The notes under the pieces are model-generated. The model had not been told where the DNA came from. It was given only the letters and a program-made list of their open reading frames with translations, and made no database searches. The translations under genes and the position numbers were made by a program. Shown here piece by piece: positions 45,268 through 53,289 of a DNA stretch of 64,000 nt. Each line of letters begins with the position of its first letter. Position 1 is the stretch's first letter. Source of the DNA: Chelativorans alearensis (GTDB taxonomy: Bacteria > Pseudomonadota > Alphaproteobacteria > Rhizobiales > Rhizobiaceae); assembly GCF_010993735.1 (NCBI RefSeq), contig NZ_WQNI01000005.1:250501-314500 (forward strand), given 5' to 3'.

Positions 45268-47607
45268 ATGACGAGACACGAGACGCTCAACCTGAGAAAG
45301 GCGAAGATCGCCGGCGGGGTCGCCACCGACCGGCGCCACGATTCCGCCCACAAGCACGTGACCGGCGAAGCCGTCTATATCGACGATATGGCCGAGCCCG
45401 CCGGCACGCTGCACGCCTATCTCGGCCTGTCGGAGGTGGCGCACGGCGCGATCCGCTCGATCGACCTGACAGCGGTGGAAAGCGCGCCGGGCGTGGTGGC
45501 GGTGCTGACGGCGAAGGACGTGCCGGGCATCAACGATATCAGCCCCGCCGGCCTTCATGACGAGCCCATTCTGGCCGAGGGGGATGTGCAGTTTCTCGGC
45601 CAGCCGGTGTTCGCCGTGATCGCGCAGACGCGCGAGGCCGCGCGCCGCGCCTGCCGCCTGGCGAAGGTCGAATACGAGGAGAAGCCGGCGCTGATCGACA
45701 TCGCCGAGGTCGAGCCGCAAGGCGCCCGCCTCGTCACCAAGCCGCTGATGCTGGCGCGCGGGACGGCGGCGGAGGCCATTCGCGCTGCGCCCCGGCGCAT
45801 CAAGGGCAGGATGCGCGTTGGCGGGCAGGACCATTTCTACCTGGAAGGCCAGATCGCCTTCGCCCTGCCGGGCGAGGACGCGGATGTCACCGTCCATTCC
45901 TCCACGCAGCACCCGAGCGAGGTGCAGCACATGGTGGCGCATGCGCTGGGTGTGCCCTCGCACGCCGTCACGATAGAGGTGCGGCGCATGGGCGGCGCCT
46001 TCGGCGGCAAGGAGACGCAGGCGAACCTCTTCGCGGCGATCGCGGCGATTGCCGCCAAGCGCACCGGAAGGCCGGTGAAGATCCGCCCCGACCGCGACGA
46101 CGACATGACGGCGACGGGCAAGCGGCACGACTTCCTGATCGACTACGAGGTGGGTTTCGACGAGGAAGGCAACATCCTCGGCGTCGACTTAACCTATGCC
46201 GCGCGCTGCGGCTTTTCCGCCGATCTTTCGGGGCCGGTGACGGACCGGGCGCTGTTTCACTGCGACAACGCCTATTTCTATCCCGCGGTGCGCGCGGTCT
46301 CCGCGCCGCTCTATACCAACACCGTCTCCAACACCGCCTTCCGCGGCTTCGGCGGGCCGCAGGGCATGCTGGGGGCGGAGAGGATCATCGACGAGGTGGC
46401 TTTCGCGCTCGGCAAGGACCCGCTGGAGATCCGCAAGCGCAATTTTTACGGTAACGGCAACCGTAACGTTACTCCCTATCACCAGGAAGTGGAGGATAAT
46501 GTCGTTCACCGCGTCGTCTCGGAAGTGGAAAAGAGCGCCGGCTACGCCGCCCGCCGCCGCGCCATCGCCGCGTTCAACGCGAAGAGCGAGATCGTCAAGC
46601 GCGGCATCGCGCTCACGCCGGTGAAATTCGGCATCTCGTTCACGGCCACCCACTTCAACCAGGCCGGCGCCTTGGTGCATGTCTACACCGACGGCTCGGT
46701 GCACCTGAACCACGGCGGCACGGAGATGGGCCAGGGGCTCTATGTGAAGGTCGCCCAGGTGGTGGCGGAAGAGTTCCAAATCGACATCGGTGAGGTGAAG
46801 ATCACGGCGACGACGACGGGCAAGGTGCCCAACACATCCGCCACCGCCGCCTCCTCCGGCTCGGACCTCAACGGCATGGCCGCGCAGAACGGCGCCCGCC
46901 AGATCAAGAACCGCCTCATCGATTTCGCGGCCGAACGATACGGCGTGCCGCAGGAGCAGATCGTGTTCCTGCCGGGCCGCGTGCGCGTGGGCAATCAGGA
47001 AATCCCCTTCCCCGACCTCGTGCGCCAGGCCTATATGGCCCGCGTCCAGCTTTCGGCGGCGGGTTTCTACAAGACGCCGAAAATCCATTGGGACCGCGAC
47101 AGCGGGCGCGGACGGCCCTTCTACTATTTCGCCTATGGCGCGGCGTGCGCGGAGGTCTCGGTCGACACGTTGACCGGCGAATACATGGTGGAGCGGGTGG
47201 ATATCCTGCACGAGACCGGCAAATCGCTGAACCCGGCCATCGATCTCGGCCAGATCGAGGGCGGCTTCATCCAGGGCATGGGATGGCTGACGACCGAGGA
47301 GCTCGTCTGGGACGGGAAGGGCCGGCTGACGACCCACGCCCCTTCGACCTACAAGATCCCGCTCGCTTCGGACCGGCCGAAGGTCTTCAACGTGACACTG
47401 GCCGACTGGGCGGAGAACACTGAGCCTACCATCCACCGCTCAAAGGCGGTGGGCGAGCCGCCCTTCATGCTGGCGATGTCGGTGCTGCATGCGCTGTCCG
47501 ATGCCGTGGCGAGCGTGGCGGGCCACAAGCACTGCCCGCGCCTCGATGCGCCGGCGACGCCGGAAAGGGTGCTGATGGCGGTGGAGCGGCTGAGGGCGGA
47601 GGCGTAG
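45268..47607 (+). CDS. xdhB: xanthine dehydrogenase large, molybdopterin subunit
   Basis: 779 residues with the aldehyde-oxidase/xanthine-dehydrogenase fold: GEAVYIDDM near the start, GGAFGGKETQ, the FRGFGGPQG substrate segment, GGTEMGQGLYVKVAQ and the catalytic Glu near KAVGEPPFMLAMSV. It oxidises hypoxanthine and xanthine to urate. ATG 45268 is preferred over an earlier GTG because the xdhA stop lies just ahead. Followed by a large repeat, then xdhC. Confidence 0.95.
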   Translation: MTRHETLNLRKAKIAGGVATDRRHDSAHKHVTGEAVYIDDMAEPAGTLHAYLGLSEVAHGAIRSIDLTAVESAPGVVAVLTAKDVPGINDISPAGLHDEPILAEGDVQFLGQPVFAVIAQTREAARRACRLAKVEYEEKPALIDIAEVEPQGARLVTKPLMLARGTAAEAIRAAPRRIKGRMRVGGQDHFYLEGQIAFALPGEDADVTVHSSTQHPSEVQHMVAHALGVPSHAVTIEVRRMGGAFGGKETQANLFAAIAAIAAKRTGRPVKIRPDRDDDMTATGKRHDFLIDYEVGFDEEGNILGVDLTYAARCGFSADLSGPVTDRALFHCDNAYFYPAVRAVSAPLYTNTVSNTAFRGFGGPQGMLGAERIIDEVAFALGKDPLEIRKRNFYGNGNRNVTPYHQEVEDNVVHRVVSEVEKSAGYAARRRAIAAFNAKSEIVKRGIALTPVKFGISFTATHFNQAGALVHVYTDGSVHLNHGGTEMGQGLYVKVAQVVAEEFQIDIGEVKITATTTGKVPNTSATAASSGSDLNGMAAQNGARQIKNRLIDFAAERYGVPQEQIVFLPGRVRVGNQEIPFPDLVRQAYMARVQLSAAGFYKTPKIHWDRDSGRGRPFYYFAYGAACAEVSVDTLTGEYMVERVDILHETGKSLNPAIDLGQIEGGFIQGMGWLTTEELVWDGKGRLTTHAPSTYKIPLASDRPKVFNVTLADWAENTEPTIHRSKAVGEPPFMLAMSVLHALSDAVASVAGHKHCPRLDAPATPERVLMAVERLRAEA

Positions 47608-47649
47608 ATTGGGCGGCTTTGTGCGACTATCTTTCTGAGATCATGGCAC

Positions 47650-48004
47650 ACGTCGCCACCACCCCCCTCTGCCCTGCCGGGCATCTCCCCCTCAAGGGGG
47701 GAGATTGTGCTGGCCGCTTGCTCTGCAACGCTGGCGATTGGCGAAACCATAGGCAACGGCCAATCTCCCTCCTTGAGGGCAGGGCTATCGCATATGGACG
47801 GAGTCTTTGTTCGGCTTCGCCTGGACCCCCACCCCTCACCCCTCCCCTCAAGGGGGAGGGGGGCGTCGACGCCTCAGAATCCCCCTCCCCCTTGAGGGGT
47901 GGGGTGAGGGGTGGGGGTCCGATCAAGGACTCAAAATCCATATGTGATAGTCCTGTCCTTGAGGGGGAGATGCCCGGCAGGGCAGAGGGGGGTGGTGGCG
48001 ACGT
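47650..48004. repeat. nested repeat: 48-bp inverted repeat enclosing GGGCTATCGCAT-family copy C
   Basis: The outer arms 47650-47697 and 47957-48004 are exact reverse complements over 48 bases (ACGTCGCCACCACCC to CCCTCAAGG). Inside, 47781-47955 is another copy of the GGGCTATCGCAT-type element with its own arms ACCCCTCCCCTCAAGG and CCTTGAGGGGTGGGGTG. The remainder is unique sequence. So one element appears inserted in another, between xdhB and xdhC. No gene is seen in the 445-base gap. Confidence 0.85.
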
Positions 48005-48052
48005 GCGCCGATGCCAGCCGGCGAACAGCCCAAACCGGCGGTGCCAGCAACC

Positions 48053-48856
48053 ATGACCGCCCTCGCCAAATCCCTCACTGCCTTCCTGGACGCCGCCCCC
48101 GATACGGCCATCGTGGAAGTGCGCGAAGCCAAAGGCTCCACCCCGCGCGAGACGGGCGCCTGGATGCTTGTCTCGCCCGACGGCATCTTCGGCACCATCG
48201 GCGGCGGGCAGCTGGAATTCCTGGCGATCGCCAAGGCGCGCGAATTGATCGCCGAGAACGTTGCCAGCGGTGCGCTGGACATTCCGCTGGGGCCGGAGAT
48301 CGGGCAATGCTGTGGCGGCCGCGTGGCGCTCGATATCCGCATTGCCGGGCGAAAGGAGCGCACCGAACTCCTGAAGCGTGCGGGGGACGAGGATGCGGGG
48401 CGCCCGCATGTCTACCTCTTCGGCGGCGGCCATGTTGGCCACGCGCTGGCCAAGGCGCTGGCGCTTCTTCCAGTACGCGCGGTGGTCGTGGAGACGCGGG
48501 CGGAGGCGCTCGCGGACATGCCGGAGGAGGTGGAGAAGCGGCTGACGGCGGTGCCCGAGGAAGCCGTACGCGAGGCGCCCGCCGGCTCGGCTTTCGTCGT
48601 CCTCACCCACGACCACGCGCTGGATTTTCTGATCGTCTCCGAAGCGCTGTCGCGGGAGGATGCGGCCTATGTCGGCATGATCGGTTCGAAGACCAAGAAG
48701 GCGACCTTCAAGAGCTGGTATCTGAAGAACGGCGGCGAGGAAGACCGCCTCTCCCGCCTCGTGACGCCCATCGGCGGGGGAGACGTGCGCGACAAGCGCC
48801 CGGCGGTCATCGCGGCGATGGCGGCAGCGGAGGTGATGCGGGCGGTAGTGATCTGA
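48053..48856 (+). CDS. xdhC: xanthine dehydrogenase accessory protein XdhC
   Basis: 267 residues: N-terminal XdhC domain (VREAKGSTPRETGAWMLV, GGGQLEF, GQCCGGRVALDI) and C-terminal Rossmann domain (YLFGGGHVGHALA, YVGMIGSKTKKATF). XdhC binds molybdopterin and loads the sulfurated cofactor into XdhB. ATG 48053 is taken because it begins the domain; an in-frame ATG at 48011 abuts the repeat. Ribosome site is weak, consistent with readthrough expression from xdhAB across the repeat. Confidence 0.92.
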   Translation: MTALAKSLTAFLDAAPDTAIVEVREAKGSTPRETGAWMLVSPDGIFGTIGGGQLEFLAIAKARELIAENVASGALDIPLGPEIGQCCGGRVALDIRIAGRKERTELLKRAGDEDAGRPHVYLFGGGHVGHALAKALALLPVRAVVVETRAEALADMPEEVEKRLTAVPEEAVREAPAGSAFVVLTHDHALDFLIVSEALSREDAAYVGMIGSKTKKATFKSWYLKNGGEEDRLSRLVTPIGGGDVRDKRPAVIAAMAAAEVMRAVVI

Positions 48857-48964
48857 CCCAAACAGATGGTGCCCATCTGTTTGGGAAAGTCAGCCCACAA
48901 GCTATTAATCTGGTGGGGCGATTTGTCCTGACAGATGGGTACCATCTGTCAGGATCGCACCACT
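48853..48964. repeat. full copy of the CTGACCCAAACAGAT repeat with two hairpins
   Basis: CCCAAACAGATGG (48857-48869) pairs perfectly over 13 bp with CCATCTGTTTGGG (48873-48885). A second hairpin, TCCTGACAGATGG with CCATCTGTCAGGA, spans 48926-48954. The outer ends, TCTGACCCAAACAGAT and TCTGTCAGGATCGCACCAC, recur joined at 1463. It overlaps the xdhC stop (48854-48856) and lies ahead of the convergent brnA stop, so it may serve as a terminator for both. Confidence 0.8.
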
Positions 48965-48971
48965 AGCCCGT

Positions 48972-49238
48972 TCATGATGCGCGCTTGTCCGGCTGGGACA
49001 CTACTTCCTCAAGCGCTTCCCGAATAAGCCGCTGATAAGGAATACCACGCTCCCTCGCCCTGCCTTTTACTGCGTCCAGAAGCGAGGAAGGCAGACGCAT
49101 GTTCACCCGAGCCTCCTTCTTCTCGAACTCGAACCGGACAGGCTTCATCCCGCTGAGGTCGTATTCCGTGAGATCGGCGTTCGCGACGAACTCCTCGGCT
49201 TCCTCATCGGTTTTGAGAACGGGCAATTTCTTCTTCAA
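48972..49238 (-). CDS. brnA: BrnA antitoxin
   Basis: 88 residues with the BrnA pattern: TDEEAEEFVANADLTEYDLSGM, then a ribbon-helix-helix ARVNMRLPSSLLDAVKGRARERGIPYQRLIREAL. It neutralises BrnT and represses the operon. As usual for this family it is the second gene, and its start overlaps the toxin end by 35 nt. Confidence 0.9.
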   Translation of the reverse strand: MKKKLPVLKTDEEAEEFVANADLTEYDLSGMKPVRFEFEKKEARVNMRLPSSLLDAVKGRARERGIPYQRLIREALEEVVSQPDKRAS

Positions 49239-49518
49239 GATAACGCCTTTCCTTCTCGCGCATGTAGCGGGCGCTGATGGGCCGTATCAACGGTGCTCTA
49301 CCTTCCCCGCCCTGCCGAAACGTGAAAACAACGAGAATGTTGCGCTGATCGGCATTCGCGCCCACGGCTATGTAGCGCACTTCGTTGCGCATTCGCTCCG
49401 GCGCGGGGACAATTGTGACAACACTGTCGAAAAGTGCCTCGATGTCTTGCCTGCTGACTCCGTGTTTTCCGCATTTCGGCCAATTACCGGCATCCCAGTC
49501 AAAGCCGGAAGACCTCAT
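49204..49518 (-). CDS. brnT: BrnT ribonuclease toxin
   Basis: 104 residues of the BrnT family, a RelE-like RNase: FDWDAGNWPKCGKHGVSRQDIEALF, RYIAVGANADQRNILVVFTFR and the C-terminal ISARYMREKERRYLEE. ATG 49518 is taken over an upstream start because BrnT homology begins here and GGGGGG lies nine bases ahead. Toxin first, antitoxin second is normal for brnTA. It sits between the xdh and puuD parts of the purine region. Confidence 0.88.
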   Translation of the reverse strand: MRSSGFDWDAGNWPKCGKHGVSRQDIEALFDSVVTIVPAPERMRNEVRYIAVGANADQRNILVVFTFRQGGEGRAPLIRPISARYMREKERRYLEEEIARSQNR

Positions 49519-49529
49519 ATCGCCCCCCA

Positions 49530-49558
49530 AAATTAGTATTTGTGTGTACAAATGTCAA
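49530..49558 (-). promoter_or_regulatory. promoter and operator of brnTA
   Basis: On the minus strand TTGACA (49553-49558) lies 17 bases from TAATTT (49530-49535). Between them ATTTGT (49538-49543) and ACAAAT (49548-49553) make a perfect inverted repeat with 4-bp spacer. A ribbon-helix-helix repressor would block the promoter here. The predicted transcript start is close to the start codon, so box choice is uncertain. Confidence 0.6.
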
Positions 49559-49562
49559 CACT

Positions 49563-50483
49563 TCACCGCCCCTCCAATATCTCACCAATTATACGCTGGC
49601 AGCGCTCGACCATGAAATCCAGCAGCAGGCGCACCTTGGGATCCTGGAATTTCTTGTGCGGGTAGACGGCGGCGAGCTTGACGGAGGGGGGCGGTGTGTC
49701 GGGGAGGATGACTTTCAGCCGGCGGTCGCGCAGGAACGGTTCGATCTCGAAGCGCGGCTTGTTGATGATGCCGTGGCCGGCCAGCGCCCAACCGGTGATC
49801 ACGTCGCCGTCGTCGGAATCGAACGGGCCGCTCACCTCGAACTTCTTCGGCCCGTCGGGGGTCTCGAGCGTCCAGAAATATTCGCGCGCGCCGGGAAAAC
49901 GCAAAAGAAGGCACTCGTGCCCGTCCTCGACAAGCTGTTCCGGCCGTGCCGGCTCGCCGCGCCGCGCCAGATAGGCGGGGGCGGCCGCCAGCACGCGCTC
50001 GCAATCCATGATGCCGCGCATGCGCAGGCTGGAATCCTCCAGAAGCCCCAGCTTGAAGGCGACATCGATGCCCTCGCGCATGATATCCACCTCGTGGTCG
50101 GAAAGCCGCAGGCGCACCTCGATATGCGGGTAGAGCTCATGGAATTCGGGGATGGCGCCGGCGATCAGCCGCTTGCCGATGCCGAGAGGCGCGGTGACGC
50201 GGATGGTGCCGCGCGGCTGGCCGGAAAGCGCGGCCACGGAAGCCTCCGCCTCCTCCACCGCTTCCAGCACCTTTTTCGCGCCGTCGTAGAAGGCGCGGCC
50301 ATGCTCGGTCGGCGTCAGTTGCCGTGTCGTGCGGTTCAGGAGCCGCACGCCGAGATATTTTTCGAGTTCCTTGACGCGGTTGGAGGCGACCGCAGCCGAG
50401 ATACGCATGTCGCGCCCGGCCGCCGAAAGGCTGCCCAGTTCCACCACCCGCACGAAGACGGAAATATTGTCGAGATAGGCCAT
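49563..50483 (-). CDS. LysR-family regulator, probably of purine genes
   Basis: 306 residues: N-terminal helix-turn-helix (VELGSLSAAGRDMRISAAVASNRVKELEKYLGVRLLNRTTRQL) and a periplasmic-binding-like effector domain (GTIRVTAPLGIGKRL, ASWIMDCERVLAAAPAYL region). It is divergent from puuD across 261 bp holding a motif shared with the puuE/uraH promoter region, so control of urate degradation is likely. Effector unknown. The helix-turn-helix follows the CrgA-like branch in its RTTRQL ending. Confidence 0.88.
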   Translation of the reverse strand: MAYLDNISVFVRVVELGSLSAAGRDMRISAAVASNRVKELEKYLGVRLLNRTTRQLTPTEHGRAFYDGAKKVLEAVEEAEASVAALSGQPRGTIRVTAPLGIGKRLIAGAIPEFHELYPHIEVRLRLSDHEVDIMREGIDVAFKLGLLEDSSLRMRGIMDCERVLAAAPAYLARRGEPARPEQLVEDGHECLLLRFPGAREYFWTLETPDGPKKFEVSGPFDSDDGDVITGWALAGHGIINKPRFEIEPFLRDRRLKVILPDTPPPSVKLAAVYPHKKFQDPKVRLLLDFMVERCQRIIGEILEGR

Positions 50484-50518
50484 CGGATTTTCAAACCTCC
50501 GGCGCCATTATTTTCCAG

Positions 50519-50533
50519 AAAATTTTGAAAGTC
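50519..50533. promoter_or_regulatory. shared purine-promoter motif, site 2
   Basis: AAAATTTTGAAAGTC lies 36 bases upstream of the LysR start, in the divergent gap to puuD. It matches the site at 43319 with one extra T. The place is right for LysR autoregulation; the assignment is an inference from two sites. Confidence 0.4.
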
Positions 50534-50628
50534 ATCGTGCCCTGCCCCCCTTTCGGTTTATGGCGGAAGCCGTAACTTGGTCTCGCTCGAGCGAGAGGGC
50601 TTGAGTTCGGGTCTTTCGACCCCCACTC

Positions 50629-50713
50629 CGTCTCGGCCTTCGGCCGATCCACCTCTCCCCGCTCGACGGGGGAGAGGTGGATCGGGGCAAAGCCCCGAGA
50701 CGGAGTAGGGGTA
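50629..50713. repeat. long palindromic repeat upstream of puuD
   Basis: ACCCCCACTCCGTCTCGG and CCGAGACGGAGTAGGGGT flank a second inner palindrome GATCCACCTCTCCCC and GGGGAGAGGTGGATC, together about 85 bp. A similar sequence (CCCCCACTCCGTCTCGG, GATCCACCTCTCC) is inside the repeat at 60522. It fills the gap before puuD and could fold in its leader RNA. Confidence 0.75.
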
Positions 50714-50744
50714 AGTCCAGAACCCTTCGAAGCGGGGAACAGGA

Positions 50745-51959
50745 ATGAACGATTACGCCGTACTGTGGGACTGGCTGTCCTTCGCCGTGCGCTGGCTGCA
50801 TGTGGTGACGGCCATCGCGTGGATTGGCTCATCCTTCTATTTCATCGCCCTCGACCTTGGCCTCGTGAAGCGACCGGGCCTGCCCGAGGGCGTTTATGGC
50901 GAGGAATGGCAGGTGCATGGCGGCGGCTTCTACAATATCCAGAAGTATCTGGTGGCGCCGGCTTCGCTGCCCGAGCACTTGACCTGGTTCAAGTGGGAAT
51001 CCTACTTCACCTGGCTCTCCGGCTTCGCGCTGCTGGCCATCGTCTACTACGCGGGCGCCGACCTCTACCTTATCGACCGCAACGTGCTCGACGTTTCCGC
51101 GCCAATCGCCATCCTCATCTCGCTCGCCTCCATCGGCATCGGCTGGCTGGTCTACGACGTGCTGTGCAAGTCGCGGCTCGGCAAGAACGATACCGCCCTG
51201 ATGCTGCTGCTCTACGTCGTGCTGGTGGCGATAAGCTGGGGTTATACGCAGCTCTTCACCGGGCGGGCCGCCTTCCTGCATCTGGGCGCCTTCACCGCCA
51301 CCATCATGACGGCGAACGTCTTCCTCATCATCATTCCCAACCAGAAGATCGTGGTGGCGGACCTGAAGGCGGGGCGCGTGCCGGCGGCGAAGCTGGGGGC
51401 GCAGGCCAAGCAGCGCTCGCTGCACAACAACTACCTCACCCTGCCGGTGATCTTCCTGATGCTGTCGAACCACTACCCGCTGGCCTTCGGCACCAGGTTC
51501 AACTGGGTGATCGCGGCGCTCATCTTCATCATCGGCGTGCTCATCCGCCACTATTTCAACACGATGCACGCCCGCAAGGGCAATCCGCACTGGACGTGGG
51601 GGCTTTCAGCGGTGATCTTCGTCATCATCATGTGGCTTTCCACGGTGCCGGAGGTGCTGACGGGCGAGCGGCGCATCTCGGCCGCCGAGGAGCGCTTTGT
51701 CGCCTCCACCCACTTTCCCGCCGTGCGCGACACGGTGATGGGGCGCTGCGCCATGTGCCATGCGGCCGAGCCCGGCTACGAGGGCATCCACATGGCCCCG
51801 AAGAAGGTGGAACTCGACACGGACGCGGCCATTGCCGCGCATGCGCGCGAAATCTACCTTCAGGCGGGCCGGAGCCACGCCATGCCGCCGGGCAACGTCT
51901 CGGGCATGACCGAGGACGAGCGCCGCCTGCTTGTCACTTGGTTCGAGGAAGCGCGATGA
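50745..51959 (+). CDS. puuD: membrane-bound urate hydroxylase PuuD with cytochrome c domain
   Basis: 404 residues. The first ~300 form eight or nine membrane helices, opening RWLHVVTAIAWIGSSFYFIALD, a region like DUF989/PuuD. The C-terminal part is a cytochrome c domain with haem site GRCAMCH and distal Met in HAMPPGNVSGM. PuuD oxidises urate to 5-hydroxyisourate and passes electrons to the respiratory chain instead of making peroxide. Name shared with an unrelated putrescine enzyme. Followed 10 bases later by guaD. Confidence 0.93.
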   Translation: MNDYAVLWDWLSFAVRWLHVVTAIAWIGSSFYFIALDLGLVKRPGLPEGVYGEEWQVHGGGFYNIQKYLVAPASLPEHLTWFKWESYFTWLSGFALLAIVYYAGADLYLIDRNVLDVSAPIAILISLASIGIGWLVYDVLCKSRLGKNDTALMLLLYVVLVAISWGYTQLFTGRAAFLHLGAFTATIMTANVFLIIIPNQKIVVADLKAGRVPAAKLGAQAKQRSLHNNYLTLPVIFLMLSNHYPLAFGTRFNWVIAALIFIIGVLIRHYFNTMHARKGNPHWTWGLSAVIFVIIMWLSTVPEVLTGERRISAAEERFVASTHFPAVRDTVMGRCAMCHAAEPGYEGIHMAPKKVELDTDAAIAAHAREIYLQAGRSHAMPPGNVSGMTEDERRLLVTWFEEAR

Positions 51960-51969
51960 GGCGACGGAC

Positions 51970-53274
51970 ATGACCAAAACACTCATCCGCGGCCGCCTGC
52001 TCGCCTTCCTGGCCGAGCCGCAGGCGGTCGACGACCATGCATCCTACGTTTACGAGGAGGACGGCGCCGTGCTGGTGGAGGACGGCGTCATCCTCGCTTC
52101 CGGCGCCTATGCGCAAGTGGCGCCTGACACCGGCGGAGCGGAGACGGTGGACCACCGCCCGCATCTCCTTATGCCGGGCTTGATCGATGCCCATGCGCAC
52201 TTCCCGCAGATGCAGGTGATCGCCAGCTTCGGGGCGGAGCTTCTCGACTGGCTCAACACCTACACCTTTCCGGCGGAGACGAAATTTTCCGATCCCGCCC
52301 ATGCGGCGCGCATCGCCGGCTGTTTCCTCGACGAGATGGCGCGCCACGGCACCACCACTGCCGCCGTCTATTGCACGGTGCACTCCGATTCGGCCGATGC
52401 CTTCTTCGCCGAGGCTCAGCGGCGGGGCATGTGCATGATCGCCGGCAAGGTGATGATGGACCGCAACGCGCCGGCAGCGCTCACCGACACGGCGCAATCG
52501 AGCTATGACGACACCAAGGCGCTGATCGCCAGGTGGCACGGCAAGGGGCGGCTCAACTACGCCATCACCCCGCGCTTCGCCATCACCTCGACGCCCGGGC
52601 AGATGGAGATGGCCGCGGCGCTGGCGGCCGAGCATCCGGATTTGCATATCCAGACGCATCTTTCGGAAAACCATGCGGAGATCGCCTTTTCGGGTGAACT
52701 CTATCCCGATTGCGGCGACTACACCGGTATCTACGCCCGTTACGGCCTTACCGGCCCGAAGAGCCTGTTCGGCCACTGCATCCATCTTTCCGAGCGCGAG
52801 GCCGACGTGCTGGCGGAATCGGGCTCGGTGGCCGTCTTCTGCCCCACATCCAACCTCTTCCTCGGCTCCGGCCTGTTCGACTACCAGCGCTACCGCCGGC
52901 GGGAAAAACCCCTGCGCATCGCCGCGGCGACGGATGTCGGCGGCGGCACCAACTATTCCATGCTGCGCACCATGGACGAGGGCTACAAGGTGATCGCGCT
53001 CAACGGCGAGAAGCTGAACCCGCTCGCCTCCTTCTGGCAGATCACGCGCGGCAATGCGGAGGCGCTGTCGCTGGAAAGCCGCATCGGCACGCTGGAGGCG
53101 GGCAGCGATGCCGACCTCGTGGTGCTTAACGCCCGCGCCACGCCGGCGATGCGCCTGCGCATGGAAACGGTCGAGACCCTTGCGGAAGAGCTCTTCGTGC
53201 TGCAAACCCTTGGCGACGACCGCGCCGTGGTGGAGACCTACGTCGCGGGCACGCCGATGAAACAGGGTTTGTAA
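51970..53274 (+). CDS. guaD: guanine deaminase
   Basis: 434 residues of the amidohydrolase superfamily with PGLIDAHAHFPQMQVIASFG (zinc HxH), HTHLSENHAEI, FGHCIHLSEREADVLAESG and AATDVGGGTNYSML, the GuaD arrangement. It deaminates guanine to xanthine, feeding XdhAB. GAGG precedes ATG 51970; an in-frame start at 51931 lies inside puuD. Cotranscribed with puuD. Confidence 0.94.
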   Translation: MTKTLIRGRLLAFLAEPQAVDDHASYVYEEDGAVLVEDGVILASGAYAQVAPDTGGAETVDHRPHLLMPGLIDAHAHFPQMQVIASFGAELLDWLNTYTFPAETKFSDPAHAARIAGCFLDEMARHGTTTAAVYCTVHSDSADAFFAEAQRRGMCMIAGKVMMDRNAPAALTDTAQSSYDDTKALIARWHGKGRLNYAITPRFAITSTPGQMEMAAALAAEHPDLHIQTHLSENHAEIAFSGELYPDCGDYTGIYARYGLTGPKSLFGHCIHLSEREADVLAESGSVAVFCPTSNLFLGSGLFDYQRYRRREKPLRIAAATDVGGGTNYSMLRTMDEGYKVIALNGEKLNPLASFWQITRGNAEALSLESRIGTLEAGSDADLVVLNARATPAMRLRMETVETLAEELFVLQTLGDDRAVVETYVAGTPMKQGL

Positions 53275-53289
53275 GACGTAGGAGGGAGT

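Noticed and set aside
48857-48954. Two hairpins, considered as a riboswitch
   Set aside because: They lie after a stop codon and ahead of a convergent gene end, and recur as a dispersed repeat at 1463.
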